Shown piece by piece: positions 1 to 9,572 of a stretch of 64,000 nt of DNA. Position 1 is the first letter of the stretch. Every line of letters starts with the position of its first letter. Below the pieces are notes generated by a model. The model was not told the DNA's origin and searched no databases. It saw only the letters and a program-made list of their open reading frames with translations. The translations under genes and the position numbers were made by a program. The DNA comes from Modestobacter sp. Leaf380. GTDB taxonomy: Bacteria; Actinomycetota; Actinomycetes; Mycobacteriales; Geodermatophilaceae. The stretch covers positions 172,523 to 236,522 of the forward strand of contig NZ_LMQC01000022.1 in the NCBI RefSeq assembly GCF_001424485.1. Direction: 5' to 3'.

Positions 1-1
1 C

Positions 2-328
2 GCCCAGGCCACCGTCCACCTGGCGACGGCGCCGAAGTCCAACGCGCTCACCGTGGCCATCGGGGAGTCCGTGGGCGACGTCCGGGCGGGGCTGGCGGGG
101 CCGGTGCCCCCGGGGCTGCGGGACGCGCACTACGCCGGGGCGAAGAAGCTCGGGCACGGCGCGACCTACAGCTACCCGCACGACCACCCCGACGGCGTGC
201 TGGCCCAGCAGTACCCGCCGGACGCGCTGGTGGGGCGGGACTACTACCGCCCGACCGGCCGCGGGGCCGAGGCCGGCATCGGCGCGCGGCTGGCGCGGCT
301 GCGCGCGATCGTCCGCCGTCCCCGCTGA
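2..328 (+). CDS. rarA: Replication-associated recombination protein RarA, C-terminal fragment
   Basis: This is the last 108 codons of a gene whose start lies before the window; the frame is open from base 2 with no start needed. The tail carries the typical RarA/MgsA C-terminal run: APKSNAL near the beginning, then [15 protein letters not shown], the YPHDHPDG segment, [17 protein letters not shown], and a closing Arg-rich helix. RarA is an AAA+ ATPase that works at stalled replication forks. The AAA+ core is outside the window, so only the tetramerisation/C-terminal part is seen. Its place upstream of alaS matches actinobacterial gene order. An internal GTG at 53 could be mistaken for a start, but the homologous sequence continues upstream of it. 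Confidence 0.9.
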   Translation, partial: AQATVHLATAPKSNALTVAIGESVGDVRAGLAGPVPPGLRDAHYAGAKKLGHGATYSYPHDHPDGVLAQQYPPDALVGRDYYRPTGRGAEAGIGARLARLRAIVRRPR

Positions 329-423
329 ACCGCGCACACTCTGTCGCACCCCGCGGTTAGGGTGACCCGAGCCTGGAGCAACCCGGGCGGCAGTCAGAGA
401 TCCACGACCAGGGGAGTCCACGC

Positions 424-849
424 GTGTCCGCAGGAGAGATCGCCGGGCTCATCGCCGCCGGCGCGTTGGTGGTGTTGGTGCTGCTGCTCAGCGTGCCCGT
501 GCTCAAGCTCGGGCGGACGCTCGACGAGACCACGCTGACCATCCGCCAGGTCCGTGAGCAGAGCCAGCCCATCCTGAGCCAGGCCTCGACGACGGTCACC
601 CACGTCAACGCCAACCTCGAGCGCGTCGACGACATCACCGGCAACGCCGCGAACGTCTCCTCCAACGTGGCCGCGCTGACCAGCGTCTTCGCCGCCACCC
701 TCGGCAGCCCGCTGATCAAGGCCGCCGCCTTCAGCTACGGCGTCCGCAGCGCGGTGACCAAGAAGCGCGAGGGCCAGGCCGCCGCCACCGCCCAGCGCAG
801 CGCCAAGGACCAGCGCCGCGCCGCCCGCGCCAGCCGGCGGGCCGGCTGA
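424..849 (+). CDS. DUF948 family membrane-anchored protein
   Basis: This 141-residue protein has one N-terminal membrane segment (about residues 5-26, rich in Ala, Val and Leu). A helical, probably coiled region follows, with the recurring Thr/Val/Asn pattern of DUF948 proteins, then a basic Ala/Arg/Lys tail. It starts at GTG 424, eight bases after a GGGGAG ribosome-binding site (411-416). Its stop overlaps the next start (TGATG at 847-851), so the two genes are probably translated together. The position between rarA and alaS is typical of actinobacteria. The family has no established biochemical role, so none is assigned. Confidence 0.8.
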   Translation: MSAGEIAGLIAAGALVVLVLLLSVPVLKLGRTLDETTLTIRQVREQSQPILSQASTTVTHVNANLERVDDITGNAANVSSNVAALTSVFAATLGSPLIKAAAFSYGVRSAVTKKREGQAAATAQRSAKDQRRAARASRRAG

Positions 850-1154
850 TGCGCCGGCTGTTCTGGCTGACCATGGGCATCACCATCGGGGTGCTCGTCG
901 TCCGCAAGATGAGCCAGGCCGCGGAGAAGCTCACGCCGCAGTCGATCGCCGGTCAGCTGGCCGACGGCCTGCGCGACCTGGGCGACGCCATCGCCGACTT
1001 CGGCGCCGACGTGCGCGCGGCGGCCGCCTCGCGTGAGGACGAACTGCGCTCGGGCACCGGGCTGGACGCCCCGCTGCCCACCCGCGACGAGGCCAGCGCC
1101 GGCGGCCAGGCGGCCCTCGCCGCCCGCCGCGGCGCCCACTCCGCCGACTCCTGA
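849..1154 (+). CDS. Small DUF6167-like protein between DUF948 gene and alaS
   Basis: This is a 101-residue protein with a short hydrophobic N-terminus (residues 3-18, then the basic pair RK). An amphipathic helical middle around residues 30-65 and a hydrophilic Ala/Arg-rich tail follow. It starts at ATG 849 and overlaps the stop of the DUF948 gene by one base. Small proteins of this size and shape are regularly found just before alaS in actinobacteria and are filed as DUF6167; that assignment rests on context and general shape. No function can be read from the sequence. Sixty bases separate it from alaS. Confidence 0.65.
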   Translation: MRRLFWLTMGITIGVLVVRKMSQAAEKLTPQSIAGQLADGLRDLGDAIADFGADVRAAAASREDELRSGTGLDAPLPTRDEASAGGQAALAARRGAHSADS

Positions 1155-1214
1155 CCCGTCACACCCCGGTTCCCCGCGCACGTCCGGGGCGCCACCCCTC
1201 GAGAACGAGCTGAG

Positions 1215-3884
1215 ATGCAGACCGCCGAGATCCGCCGCCGTTTCCTGGAGCACTTCGAGAAGCGCGGGCACACCGTGGTCCCCAGCGCCTCGCTGGTGTC
1301 CCCGGACCCCTCCCTGCTGTTCACCGTGGCCGGGATGGTGCCCTTCATCCCGTACCTGACCGGGCGGGAGCCGGCGCCGTACCCGCGCGCCACGAGCGTG
1401 CAGAAGTGCGTGCGGACCCTCGACATCGAGGAGGTCGGCAAGACCACCCGGCACGGCACGTTCTTCCAGATGAACGGCAACTTCTCCTTCGGCGACTACT
1501 TCAAGGACGGCGCCATCGAGGCGGCGTGGGCGCTGATCACCGGGTCCACCGACGACGGCGGTCTCGGCTTCGACCCCGAGCGCATCTGGGTGACCGTCTA
1601 CCTCGACGACGACGAGGCAGCGCAGGCGTGGGCCCGGATCGCCGGGCTGCCCGCCGAGCGCATCCAGCGGCTGGGCAAGGACAGCAACTACTGGTCCACC
1701 GGTGCTGCGGGCCCGGCCGGCCCCTGCTCGGAGATCTTCTTCGACCGGGGCCCCGAGCACGGCCCGGACGGCGGTCCGCTGGTCGACGAGGGCGGGGACC
1801 GGTTCGTCGAGATCTGGAACCTGGTCTTCATGCAGTTCGAGCGGGGGGACGGCGAGGGCAAGGACTTCCCGATCCTCGGCGACCTGCCGAAGAAGGCCAT
1901 CGACACCGGCATGGGCATGGAGCGCGTCGCGTTCCTGCTGCAGGGCGTCGAGAACATGTACGAGATCGACGAGGTCGCCCCGGTGCTGCACCGCGCCGCT
2001 GCGCTCGCCGGCGTCACCTACGGCGCCGACCACGACACCGACGTCCGCCTGCGCGTGGTCGCCGACCACGTCCGCTCCGGCCTGATGATCATCGGCGACG
2101 GCGTCACCCCCGCCAACGAGGGCCGCGGCTACGTGCTGCGCCGGCTGCTGCGCCGCGCCGTCCGCTCGATGCGCCTGCTCGGCGTCGAGGACGCCGTCCT
2201 GCCCACCCTGCTGCCGGTGAGCCGGGACGCGATGAGCCCCAGCTACCCCGGTCTGGCGAGCGACTTCGACCGGATCTCCTCGGTGGCCTACGCCGAGGAG
2301 GAGGCGTTCCGGCGCACCCTGGTCGCCGGCACCACCCTCCTGGAGACCGCGGTCGTGTCGGCCAAGCAGTCCGGGGCCACCCAGCTGTCGGGGCAGCAGG
2401 CGTTCAGCCTGCACGACACCTACGGCTTCCCGATCGACCTGACCCTGGAGATGGCCGCCGAGCAGGGCGTCACCGTCGACGAGGCCGGCTTCCGGGCGCT
2501 GATGACCGAGCAGCGCGACCGCGCGCGGGCCGATGCCCGGTCCAAGCGCAGCGGTGGCGCCGACGTCTCGGCCTACCAGGAGCTGCTCGGTGTCCACGGC
2601 CCCACCGACTGGCGGGCCTACGACACCCTGCGCACGGACTCCCGGGTGCTCGCGCTGGTCGGTGACACCCCCGTCGCCGGCCCCGGTGAGCTGACCCGCG
2701 TGGTGCTGGACACCACCCCCTTCTACGCCGAGTCCGGTGGCCAGGTCGCCGACGCCGGCCACCTGGTCTGGGACGGCGGTCGCGCCGAGGTCGTCGACGT
2801 GCAGCGCCCGGTCAAGGGGCTGGTGGCCCACCAGGTGCGGGTGCTGGAGGGCGAGCTGCGCGACGGCGTCGAGCTGACCGCCGAGGTCGACCTGGAGTGG
2901 CGCCGGTCGGCCTGCCAGGCGCACTCGGGCACCCACGTGGTGCACGCGGCGCTGCGCCGGGTGCTGGGCCCGCAGGCACTGCAGGCCGGGTCCTACAACC
3001 GGCCCGGGTACCTCCGGCTGGACTTCGCCTGGCAGGGCGCCCTGTCGGCGCAGCAGCGCACCGACATCGAGGAGGTCGCCAACGCGGCCGTCCGCGAGGA
3101 CCAGGCCGTCCGGGCACTGTGGATGACGCTGCCCGAGGCCCGCGAGTTCGGTGCCCTGGCGCTGTTCGGGGAGACCTACGGCGAGCAGGTCCGCGTGGTG
3201 GAGATCGGCGGTGAGTGGTCGCGGGAGCTGTGCGGTGGCACCCACGTGCGCGGGAGCGCCCAGATCGGCCCGCTGGCGCTGACCGCGGAGAGCTCCGTGG
3301 GGTCCGGTTCGCGGCGCGTCGAGGCCGTCGTCGGTCTGGAGGCCTTCCGCTACCTGGCTCGCGAGCGGGACCTGGTCCGTCAGCTCGCCGACCTGCTCAA
3401 GGCCCCGCAGGACGGGCTCGTCGACCGGGTCACGGGCATGCTGGCCCGCCAGCGCGACGCCGAGAAGGAGCTGGCCGAGCTGCGTGGGCAGCAGACGCTG
3501 GCCGCCGCCGGTGACCTGGCGGGTTCGGCCCGCGACGTCTTCGGCGTCCGGGTGGTCACCGCCTCGCCCGCCGGCCTGTCCGGTGGGGACCTGCGCAACC
3601 TGGCCCTCGACGTGCGTGGCCGGTTGGGCAACGACACGCCGGCCGCGGTCGTGCTGGCCTCCGACGCCGGCGGCAAGGTCGCCCTCGTGGCCGCGGTGAA
3701 CCCGGTGGCACAGGAGTGGGGCCTGTCGGCGAGTGACCTGCTCAAGGCCGCGGCGGCGCCGGTCGGCGGCCGCGGCGGCGGCAAGCCCGACGTCGCCCAG
3801 GGCGGCGGCACCGACCCGGCCGGCATCCCGGCGGCGCTGGCGGCCGTGGAGCACGCGGTCGGCGCGGCGGTCACCACTGCCTGA
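1215..3884 (+). CDS. alaS: Alanine--tRNA ligase
   Basis: This 889-residue protein has the usual full length for bacterial AlaRS. The class II aminoacylation core fills the first half: motif 2 region around residues 60-100 with FFQMNGNFSFGDYFK, and an intact GMGMERVA motif 3 region. The editing domain keeps both zinc/catalytic pairs, HSGTHVVH (H570, H574) and CGGTH (C673, H677), so mischarged Ser- and Gly-tRNA(Ala) should be cleared. A helical stretch (about 720-765) leads to the C-Ala domain, which ends with a glycine-rich GGRGGGKPD segment. The ATG at 1215 is chosen from homology; only a weak GAG sequence precedes it. ruvX follows after one base. Confidence 0.97.
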   Translation: MQTAEIRRRFLEHFEKRGHTVVPSASLVSPDPSLLFTVAGMVPFIPYLTGREPAPYPRATSVQKCVRTLDIEEVGKTTRHGTFFQMNGNFSFGDYFKDGAIEAAWALITGSTDDGGLGFDPERIWVTVYLDDDEAAQAWARIAGLPAERIQRLGKDSNYWSTGAAGPAGPCSEIFFDRGPEHGPDGGPLVDEGGDRFVEIWNLVFMQFERGDGEGKDFPILGDLPKKAIDTGMGMERVAFLLQGVENMYEIDEVAPVLHRAAALAGVTYGADHDTDVRLRVVADHVRSGLMIIGDGVTPANEGRGYVLRRLLRRAVRSMRLLGVEDAVLPTLLPVSRDAMSPSYPGLASDFDRISSVAYAEEEAFRRTLVAGTTLLETAVVSAKQSGATQLSGQQAFSLHDTYGFPIDLTLEMAAEQGVTVDEAGFRALMTEQRDRARADARSKRSGGADVSAYQELLGVHGPTDWRAYDTLRTDSRVLALVGDTPVAGPGELTRVVLDTTPFYAESGGQVADAGHLVWDGGRAEVVDVQRPVKGLVAHQVRVLEGELRDGVELTAEVDLEWRRSACQAHSGTHVVHAALRRVLGPQALQAGSYNRPGYLRLDFAWQGALSAQQRTDIEEVANAAVREDQAVRALWMTLPEAREFGALALFGETYGEQVRVVEIGGEWSRELCGGTHVRGSAQIGPLALTAESSVGSGSRRVEAVVGLEAFRYLARERDLVRQLADLLKAPQDGLVDRVTGMLARQRDAEKELAELRGQQTLAAAGDLAGSARDVFGVRVVTASPAGLSGGDLRNLALDVRGRLGNDTPAAVVLASDAGGKVALVAAVNPVAQEWGLSASDLLKAAAAPVGGRGGGKPDVAQGGGTDPAGIPAALAAVEHAVGAAVTTA

Positions 3885-3885
3885 G

Positions 3886-4356
3886 GTGGGCGTGGAGACC
3901 GGGGCTCCGGGGGAGTTCGTGCCGGGCCGGCGGATCGGCGTCGACGTGGGCACGGTCCGGGTCGGCGTCGCGATGTCGGATGCGACCGGGTTCCTGGCCA
4001 GTCCGCTGGAGACGCTGCGGAGGGCGCGGGACCAGAGCGACCTGGACCGGCTGGCCGCCCTCGTGACGGAACACGAGGTGACGGAGGTGGTGGTGGGGGA
4101 CCCGAGGCACCTCTCCGGTGCGTCAGGGGCCTCTGCCGCCGACGCACGCGCCTACGCTGGTTCACTGGCCGCGCGCATCGGGGACGTCCCGGTGCGCCTC
4201 GTCGACGAAAGGCTCTCCACCGTGACCGCAGCCAGCGACCTGCGCGCGCGCGGCATCGACGCCCGCCGTCAGCGCTCGGTGATCGACCAGGCCGCCGCCG
4301 TGGTGATCCTGCAGAGCCACCTGGATCGCGTCCGCTCCGGCGGTCGCCCCGCATGA
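3886..4356 (+). CDS. ruvX: Holliday junction resolvase-like protein RuvX (YqgF)
   Basis: This protein of about 156 residues has an RNase H-like fold. The first beta-hairpin reads IGVDVGTVRVGVAMSD with the catalytic Asp, followed by VVVGDPRHLSG and then VRLVDERLSTVTA with a conserved acidic pair. YqgF/RuvX proteins process pre-16S rRNA and have been linked to Holliday junctions. The start is uncertain: in-frame GTG codons lie at 3886, 3892 and 3919. The first begins one base after the alaS stop, and 3892 has a GAGGTGGG sequence just before it. The gene overlaps mltG by four bases (ATGA). The alaS-ruvX-mltG-aroE order is standard in actinobacteria. Confidence 0.93.
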   Translation: MGVETGAPGEFVPGRRIGVDVGTVRVGVAMSDATGFLASPLETLRRARDQSDLDRLAALVTEHEVTEVVVGDPRHLSGASGASAADARAYAGSLAARIGDVPVRLVDERLSTVTAASDLRARGIDARRQRSVIDQAAAVVILQSHLDRVRSGGRPA

Positions 4357-6314
4357 GCGACCCCACGGACGGCTCCCGTCGCGGTGGCCGGCACTCCGGC
4401 GAGGGCGGTGGCCGGTCGGCCGCGGACTTCCTCGCCAGCTGGCCCACCGGCGAGTTCGCCGCGGTGACCGACGAGCCCACCGGCCCGGTCACCGACGGCC
4501 CACGCCGTGCCCGTCGCCGCGCCGAGGAGGAGGCGGCCGCCCCGGATGCGGGCACCTCCCAGGACCCCGCTCCCCGGGCGCGGCCCAGCACGCCGGTCCC
4601 GGCCCGGCCCACCAGCCGGCCGCTGGACCCCGCCGACGAGGAGGCGACCCGGCGCACCCCGCTGGTCGCGCCCGAGACCACCGAGATGCCGGCCCGACCG
4701 GGCCCGGTCCGCCCGGGGCCCGCACGGCCGCCGGCGTCCGCGCTGTCGGGGCTGATCCTGGGCAACACCGGCCGCAACCCCCGCGTGGAGCCCGCGACCG
4801 GCCCCGCCAGGAGCCACGCGGCACCCGTCCCGCCCCCGGCGGCGCCCGTGACCGGTGCCGACGGGGACGACGACGGGGACGACGAGCCCACCGACCGGCA
4901 CGCCCGGGTGCGCGACGACGCGCCCGGACCGGACCTCTTCGACCAGGAGGATGTCGCCGACCCGCGCGAGACCGGCCGCCGACGAGCAGCCCCGCAGTCG
5001 GCACACGACGACCACCAGGACCACCAGGGCCACCGGGACCACCAGGGCCACCGGGATCACCAGGACCACGCAGACCGCGACGCCGGCCGCCTCCCCGACG
5101 ACGACCGCCGCGACGACGACCGCCGCGACGACGACCACACCGGCACCACCGCACCCGTCTGGGACGAGACCGGGGGCCTGGAGGTCATCGGCGCCGAGGT
5201 CGAGGAGGACCGCGGGCGCCGCGGCCGCCGTGCCCGGGGCGCCCGGCCGGCCCGCAAGCGCAAGGCCCGCCGCCCGATCACGATCGTGCTCTCGCTGCTG
5301 GTCCTCGTCGGGCTGGTCGCCGGGATCGTCGTCGGCGGCCAGTGGCTGCTCGGCAAGGTCAACCCCACGGCCGAGGACTACACCGGCCAGGGTTCCGGTG
5401 ACGTGCAGGTCCGGGTGCTGACCGGGGACTCGCTCACCGCGATCGGCCGCTCGCTGGTCGAGGCCGACGTCATCGCCTCCACCGGCCCGTTCGTGGACGC
5501 GGCGTCGGCGAACCCGGCCGCTACCGGCATCCAGCCCGGCGTCTACGGCATGCGGCTGCAGATGAGCGGGCAGGCCGCGCTGGACCGGCTGCTGGACCCC
5601 GCCGCCCGTCTGCTGTCCCGGGTGACGGTCCCGGAGGGGTACACGGTCACCCAGACGCTGCAGCGGCTCTCCGACGCCACCCAGGTGCCGTTGGCCGAGC
5701 TGCAGGCCGCCGCTGCGGACACCACCCAGCTGGGCCTGCCGGCCTGGTCGAACGGCCAGCTGGAGGGCTTCCTCTACCCGCTGACCTACGACTTCGAGCC
5801 CGAGACGACCGCGGTGCAGATGCTGCAGGCGATGGTCGCCCAGTTCGACCAGGTGGCCACCGACAGCCAGTTGGAGGCCCGGGCCGCTGCGGCCGGCCGG
5901 ACGCCGTACGAGGTGCTGACCGTGGCCTCGATGGTGCAGTCGGAGACCCAGCAGGACGCCGAGCGGGTCGACGTGGCACAGGTGGTCTACAACCGGCTGG
6001 CCGCCGGCACCACCCTGGGGATCGACGCCACGCTCGCCTACGGGCTGGACAAGAGCGGCAACGACCTCACCGTCGCCGACCTCGCCTCGGACAACCCGTA
6101 CAACACCCGCATCCTGCCCGGCCTGCCCCCGACGCCGATCAGCTCGCCGGGCGAGCTCAGCCTGGAGGCTGCGCTGGCCCCCAGCACCGGGGACCTCGAG
6201 TACTACGTGCTGGCCGACTCCGAGGGCAACCACTTCTTCACCTCCGACTACCAGGAGTTCCTGGCCGCACGGGACCGCTGCGCGGCCGCCGGCCTGGGCT
6301 GCGGCGCCGGGTGA
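4353..6314 (+). CDS. mltG: Endolytic murein transglycosylase MltG (YceG)
   Basis: This 653-residue protein is much longer than E. coli MltG (340). The extra part is a disordered cytoplasmic N-terminus of about 300 residues rich in Pro, Arg and Asp. It includes a His/Asp repeat (about 215-245) encoded by an 18-bp repeat at 5023-5058, then two DDDRR units. A basic cluster precedes one membrane segment (about 307-330). The YceG domain outside the membrane includes the ASMVQSET motif, VVYNRLAAG and a C-terminal NPYNTRILPGLPP block. MltG cuts nascent glycan strands and sets their length. Many relatives have two Glu in the ASxxExET motif; here the first is Gln. It starts at ATG 4353 and overlaps aroE by GTGA. 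Confidence 0.93.
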   Translation: MSDPTDGSRRGGRHSGEGGGRSAADFLASWPTGEFAAVTDEPTGPVTDGPRRARRRAEEEAAAPDAGTSQDPAPRARPSTPVPARPTSRPLDPADEEATRRTPLVAPETTEMPARPGPVRPGPARPPASALSGLILGNTGRNPRVEPATGPARSHAAPVPPPAAPVTGADGDDDGDDEPTDRHARVRDDAPGPDLFDQEDVADPRETGRRRAAPQSAHDDHQDHQGHRDHQGHRDHQDHADRDAGRLPDDDRRDDDRRDDDHTGTTAPVWDETGGLEVIGAEVEEDRGRRGRRARGARPARKRKARRPITIVLSLLVLVGLVAGIVVGGQWLLGKVNPTAEDYTGQGSGDVQVRVLTGDSLTAIGRSLVEADVIASTGPFVDAASANPAATGIQPGVYGMRLQMSGQAALDRLLDPAARLLSRVTVPEGYTVTQTLQRLSDATQVPLAELQAAAADTTQLGLPAWSNGQLEGFLYPLTYDFEPETTAVQMLQAMVAQFDQVATDSQLEARAAAAGRTPYEVLTVASMVQSETQQDAERVDVAQVVYNRLAAGTTLGIDATLAYGLDKSGNDLTVADLASDNPYNTRILPGLPPTPISSPGELSLEAALAPSTGDLEYYVLADSEGNHFFTSDYQEFLAARDRCAAAGLGCGAG

Positions 6315-7117
6315 GGCGGGCCGCCGTCCTCGGTCGGCCGGTCGGCCACTCCCTGTCCCCGGTGCTCCACCGGGCCGCCTACGCCGAGCTGGGCCTCACC
6401 GACTGGACCTACGAGGCCCTCGACATCGGGGCCGAGGACCTGCCGGTGCTGCTGGCCGGGCTCGACGAGGAGTGGCAGGGCTTCTCGGTGACCATGCCGT
6501 GCAAGCAGGCCGCCGTCGCCGTGGCCGACGACGTCGACGCCCTGCCCCGGTTGCTCGGTGCGGCCAACACCCTCGTCCGCACCCCCACCGGGTGGCGCGC
6601 GGAGAACACCGACGTCACCGGCGTGGGGATGGCGCTCCAGCTGGGCGGGGTCGAGTCGGTGGAGCACGCCGCGATCCTGGGCGCCGGCGGCACCGCCAGC
6701 GCCGCCGCGGTGGCCCTGGCCAGCCTGGGTGCCCGGACGGTGGACGTCGTCGTCCGGGACCCCGAGCGGGCCGCCGGCGTCGTCGCGGTGCTCGACGCCC
6801 TGGAGGTCACCGCCCGGGTCGCCACCTTCGCCGACACCCCCGAGGTCGCCGCCCCCGTGGTGGTGAGCACCGTCCCCGCCGACGGGCAGACGACGGTCGC
6901 CGGCCTGCACTGGCAGCCGGGCCAGACCGTCCTGGACGTGCTCTACGCCGGCTGGCCGACGCCACTGGCCCAGGCCGTCGAGGCCGCCGGGGGCCGGACG
7001 GTGCACGGCATCGAGGTGCTGTTCTGGCAGGCCACCGTGCAGGTCGAGCTGATCACCGGGCACCCGGCGCCGATCGCGGCCATGCGGGCCGCGCTCGACG
7101 CGAGTCTGCGGCCCTGA
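6311..7117 (+). CDS. aroE: Shikimate dehydrogenase
   Basis: This 268-residue NADP-dependent enzyme reduces 3-dehydroshikimate to shikimate. Substrate-binding signatures are visible at the N-terminus (GHSLSPVLHRAAYAE), and the catalytic Lys lies in VTMPCKQA, where Leu is more usual than Cys before it. The catalytic Asp is in ENTDVTG and the dinucleotide-binding loop is GAGGTASAA. The start is GTG 6311, overlapping the mltG stop by four bases. The aroE stop TGA (7115-7117) overlaps a probable CTG start of the next gene. It is separated from aroC-K-B-Q only by the prepilin peptidase gene. Confidence 0.95.
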   Translation: MRRAAVLGRPVGHSLSPVLHRAAYAELGLTDWTYEALDIGAEDLPVLLAGLDEEWQGFSVTMPCKQAAVAVADDVDALPRLLGAANTLVRTPTGWRAENTDVTGVGMALQLGGVESVEHAAILGAGGTASAAAVALASLGARTVDVVVRDPERAAGVVAVLDALEVTARVATFADTPEVAAPVVVSTVPADGQTTVAGLHWQPGQTVLDVLYAGWPTPLAQAVEAAGGRTVHGIEVLFWQATVQVELITGHPAPIAAMRAALDASLRP

Positions 7118-7806
7118 CCGCACTGACGGCCGGCGCCGCCCTGCTGGGTGCGGTGCTGGGTCCGTGGCTGGCCGGCGTCACCGTCCGTCTGGTGGCCGGG
7201 TACCGGGTCGCCGGGCGCCCGGGCTCCGTCGCGGCCCCCGGGGTCCGCACGCGCCGGACCGCCTCTGCCCGGGCGTCCGTGTCCACGGCGCTCGTGACCG
7301 CGGGGCTCTTCGCGGGTGCGGCGCTGCTGACCGGATCCCGGCCGGTCCTGGTCGGCCTGGTGTGGGTCGCCGGGTCGGCCGTCGTGCTGGCCGGCGTCGA
7401 CACCGCCGTGCACCGGTTGCCCGACGTGGTCGTGCTCCCGGCCCTGGGGGTGCTCGCGGCGGCCGTGGTCGTCGACGCGGTCGCCGTGGGCACGGCACAG
7501 CCGGCCCTGGACGGGCTGTGGTGCGCCCTGGTCGCGTTCGGCGTCGCCGCGCTGCTCCGGCTGCTCCGCCCGGACGCGCTGGGCTTCGGCGACGTCAAGC
7601 TGCTGGCGGTGCTCGGGCTCGCGCTGGGCTGGCGCGGTGGGGGCGCCCTGCTGGTGACCGGCGTCTTCCTCGGGATGCTGGCGGGGGCGCTCGGCGCGCT
7701 GGTGCTGGTGGCCCTGCGCCGCGCCGGGTGGCGCTCCGCGGTGCCCTTCGGGCCGCCGCTGCTGGTCGGCACGGCGGCGGCGTTCGCCCTGGCCGGACCT
7801 CTCTGA
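7114..7806 (+). CDS. A24 family prepilin peptidase, probable CTG start
   Basis: This polytopic membrane protein of about 230 residues has six or so hydrophobic segments. It keeps the two aspartates that define A24 aspartic peptidases, in DTAVHRLPD and GFGDVKLL. Such enzymes cut and sometimes methylate type IV pilin or Tad/Flp pilin leaders. No ATG, GTG or TTG lies in frame until GTG 7153, which would cut away most of the first membrane helix. CTG 7114 shares CTGA with the aroE stop and restores that helix, so it is taken as the start. No pilus genes lie nearby; the gene sits inside the shikimate cluster, as in many actinobacteria. Confidence 0.8.
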   Translation: MTALTAGAALLGAVLGPWLAGVTVRLVAGYRVAGRPGSVAAPGVRTRRTASARASVSTALVTAGLFAGAALLTGSRPVLVGLVWVAGSAVVLAGVDTAVHRLPDVVVLPALGVLAAAVVVDAVAVGTAQPALDGLWCALVAFGVAALLRLLRPDALGFGDVKLLAVLGLALGWRGGGALLVTGVFLGMLAGALGALVLVALRRAGWRSAVPFGPPLLVGTAAAFALAGPL

Positions 7807-7842
7807 GCAGGTCCGTCGTACCCGGCTGGCACACTCACCCCC

Positions 7843-9024
7843 ATGTTGCGCTGGCTGACCGCCGGTGAGTCGCACGGTCCTCAGCTCACCGCCATCCTCG
7901 AGGGACTCCCGGCCGGGGTGGAGATCACCTCCGCCGACCTGGACCACCAGCTCGCCCGCCGCCGACTGGGCCACGGCCGCGGCGCGCGCATGAGCTTCGA
8001 GACCGATGCGGTCTCGCTCACCGGGGGCGTCCGGCACGGGCGCACCCAGGGCGGCCCGATCGCCGTCCAGGTGGGCAACGTCGAGTGGCCCAAGTGGCAG
8101 ACGGTCATGTCGGCCGACCCGGTGGACGCCGAGGTGCTGGCCGGTCAGGCCCGCAACGCCCCGCTCACCCGGCCCCGGCCGGGGCACGCCGACCTGGCCG
8201 GCATGCAGAAGTACGGCTTCGACGACGCCCGCCCCGTCCTGGAGCGGGCCAGTGCCCGGGAGACCGCGGCGCGGGTCGCCCTGGGCACCGCGGCGCGCGC
8301 GTTCCTGCAGCAGGTCCTCGACGTCCGCGTGGTCAGCCACGTGGTCGCCATCGGTGCGGTGTCGGTGCCCGACGGCGTGCTGCCCGGTCCCGACGACAAC
8401 GACGCCCTGGACGCCGACCCGGTGCGCTGCGCGCACCCGGCGACCTCGGCGGAGATGACCGCCGAGATCGACGACGTCCGGAAGAACGGGGACACCGTCG
8501 GCGGCGTCATCGAGGTCGTCGTGCACGGCCTGCCGCCGGGCCTGGGCAGCCACGTGCACTGGGACCGCCGGCTGGACTCCCGGCTGGCCGGTGCCCTGAT
8601 GGGCGTCCAGTCGGTCAAGGCCGTCGAGGTCGGGGACGGCCTGGAGACCGCGCGCCGCCGCGGCTCGGTCGCCCACGACGAGATCGAGGTGACCGGCGCC
8701 GGTGAGGTCCGCCGTCGCACCGACCGCGCCGGGGGCATCGAGGGCGGGATGACCAACGGCGAGGTGCTGCGGGTCCGGGCCGCCATGAAGCCGATCAGCA
8801 CGGTGCCGCGCGCCCTGGACACCGTGGACACCGCCACCGGTGAGGCCGCGGTGGCGATCAACCAGCGCAGCGACGCCTGCGCGGTGCCCCGCGGCTCGGT
8901 CGTGATGGAGGCGATGGTCGCCCTGGTGCTGGCCGATGCGGTGCTGGAGAAGTTCGGTGGGGACTCGGTGCCCGAGACCCGCCGCAACGTGGCCGGCTAC
9001 CTCGACGGGCTGGCCTGGCGGTGA
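7843..9024 (+). CDS. aroC: Chorismate synthase
   Basis: This 393-residue FMN-dependent enzyme makes chorismate from EPSP, the last step of the shikimate pathway. Family signatures are clear: GESHGPQL at the start, [11 protein letters not shown] near residue 45, [16 protein letters not shown] around 108-123, [12 protein letters not shown] about 138-149, GGVIEVV and the C-terminal [15 protein letters not shown]. It starts at ATG 7843, 36 bases after the prepilin peptidase stop. The gap contains CACACT 8-13 bases before the ATG, a weak -10-like hexamer. The stop overlaps aroK (GTGA). Confidence 0.97.
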   Translation: MLRWLTAGESHGPQLTAILEGLPAGVEITSADLDHQLARRRLGHGRGARMSFETDAVSLTGGVRHGRTQGGPIAVQVGNVEWPKWQTVMSADPVDAEVLAGQARNAPLTRPRPGHADLAGMQKYGFDDARPVLERASARETAARVALGTAARAFLQQVLDVRVVSHVVAIGAVSVPDGVLPGPDDNDALDADPVRCAHPATSAEMTAEIDDVRKNGDTVGGVIEVVVHGLPPGLGSHVHWDRRLDSRLAGALMGVQSVKAVEVGDGLETARRRGSVAHDEIEVTGAGEVRRRTDRAGGIEGGMTNGEVLRVRAAMKPISTVPRALDTVDTATGEAAVAINQRSDACAVPRGSVVMEAMVALVLADAVLEKFGGDSVPETRRNVAGYLDGLAWR

Positions 9025-9572
9025 CGGCCCCCGAGGGGGCGGCCGCCCTGGTGGTCCTCGTCGGCCCGCCCGCCTCGGGCAAGACCACCGTCGGGACGGC
9101 GCTGGCCGCCGAGTTGGGGACGTCCTTCCGGGACACCGACCACGACGTGGAGGCCGAGGCCGGCACGTCGGTCGCCGACCTGTTCGTCACCGAGGGCGAG
9201 GCACACTTCCGGGCCCTGGAGGAGCGCGCCGTCGCCCGCGCGCTCGCCGAGCACAGCGGGGTCCTGGCCCTCGGCGGGGGTGCCGTCACCAGCGCGCACA
9301 CCCGCGCCCTGCTGGTCGCCCACGGCGCGGCCGGGGGCACCGTCGTCTGGCTCGACGTCGACCTCGCCTCGGCCGCCAAGCGGGTCGGCCTCTCCCGGGA
9401 CCGGCCGATCCTCGGGGTCAACCCGCGGCAGATGCTGCGGCAGATGCTGGAGACCCGGGCGCCGCTCTACGGCGAGGTGTCCACGCTGCACCTGCAGACC
9501 GGCAGCCGCCCGGTCCGCGACGTGCTGGCCGACGTGCTGGCCGCGCTGCCGGCCGTGGGCAGCTCCCGGTGA
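9021..9572 (+). CDS. aroK: Shikimate kinase
   Basis: This 183-residue kinase phosphorylates shikimate at O3. The Walker A loop is [11 protein letters not shown] (residues about 15-25). DTDHDVE carries the Mg/shikimate Asp, FRALEERA gives the substrate Arg/Glu, and the LGGGAV loop follows. The lid region with RDRPIL and a downstream arginine is present. It starts at GTG 9021 overlapping the aroC stop and ends overlapping GTG of aroB, so translation of aroC-K-B is probably coupled. Confidence 0.96.
   Translation: MTAPEGAAALVVLVGPPASGKTTVGTALAAELGTSFRDTDHDVEAEAGTSVADLFVTEGEAHFRALEERAVARALAEHSGVLALGGGAVTSAHTRALLVAHGAAGGTVVWLDVDLASAAKRVGLSRDRPILGVNPRQMLRQMLETRAPLYGEVSTLHLQTGSRPVRDVLADVLAALPAVGSSR

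Noticed and set aside
735..3953. Minus-strand open frame of more than 1,000 codons opposite alaS
   Set aside because: Antisense shadow of alaS and its neighbours with no recognisable motif and no ribosome site.
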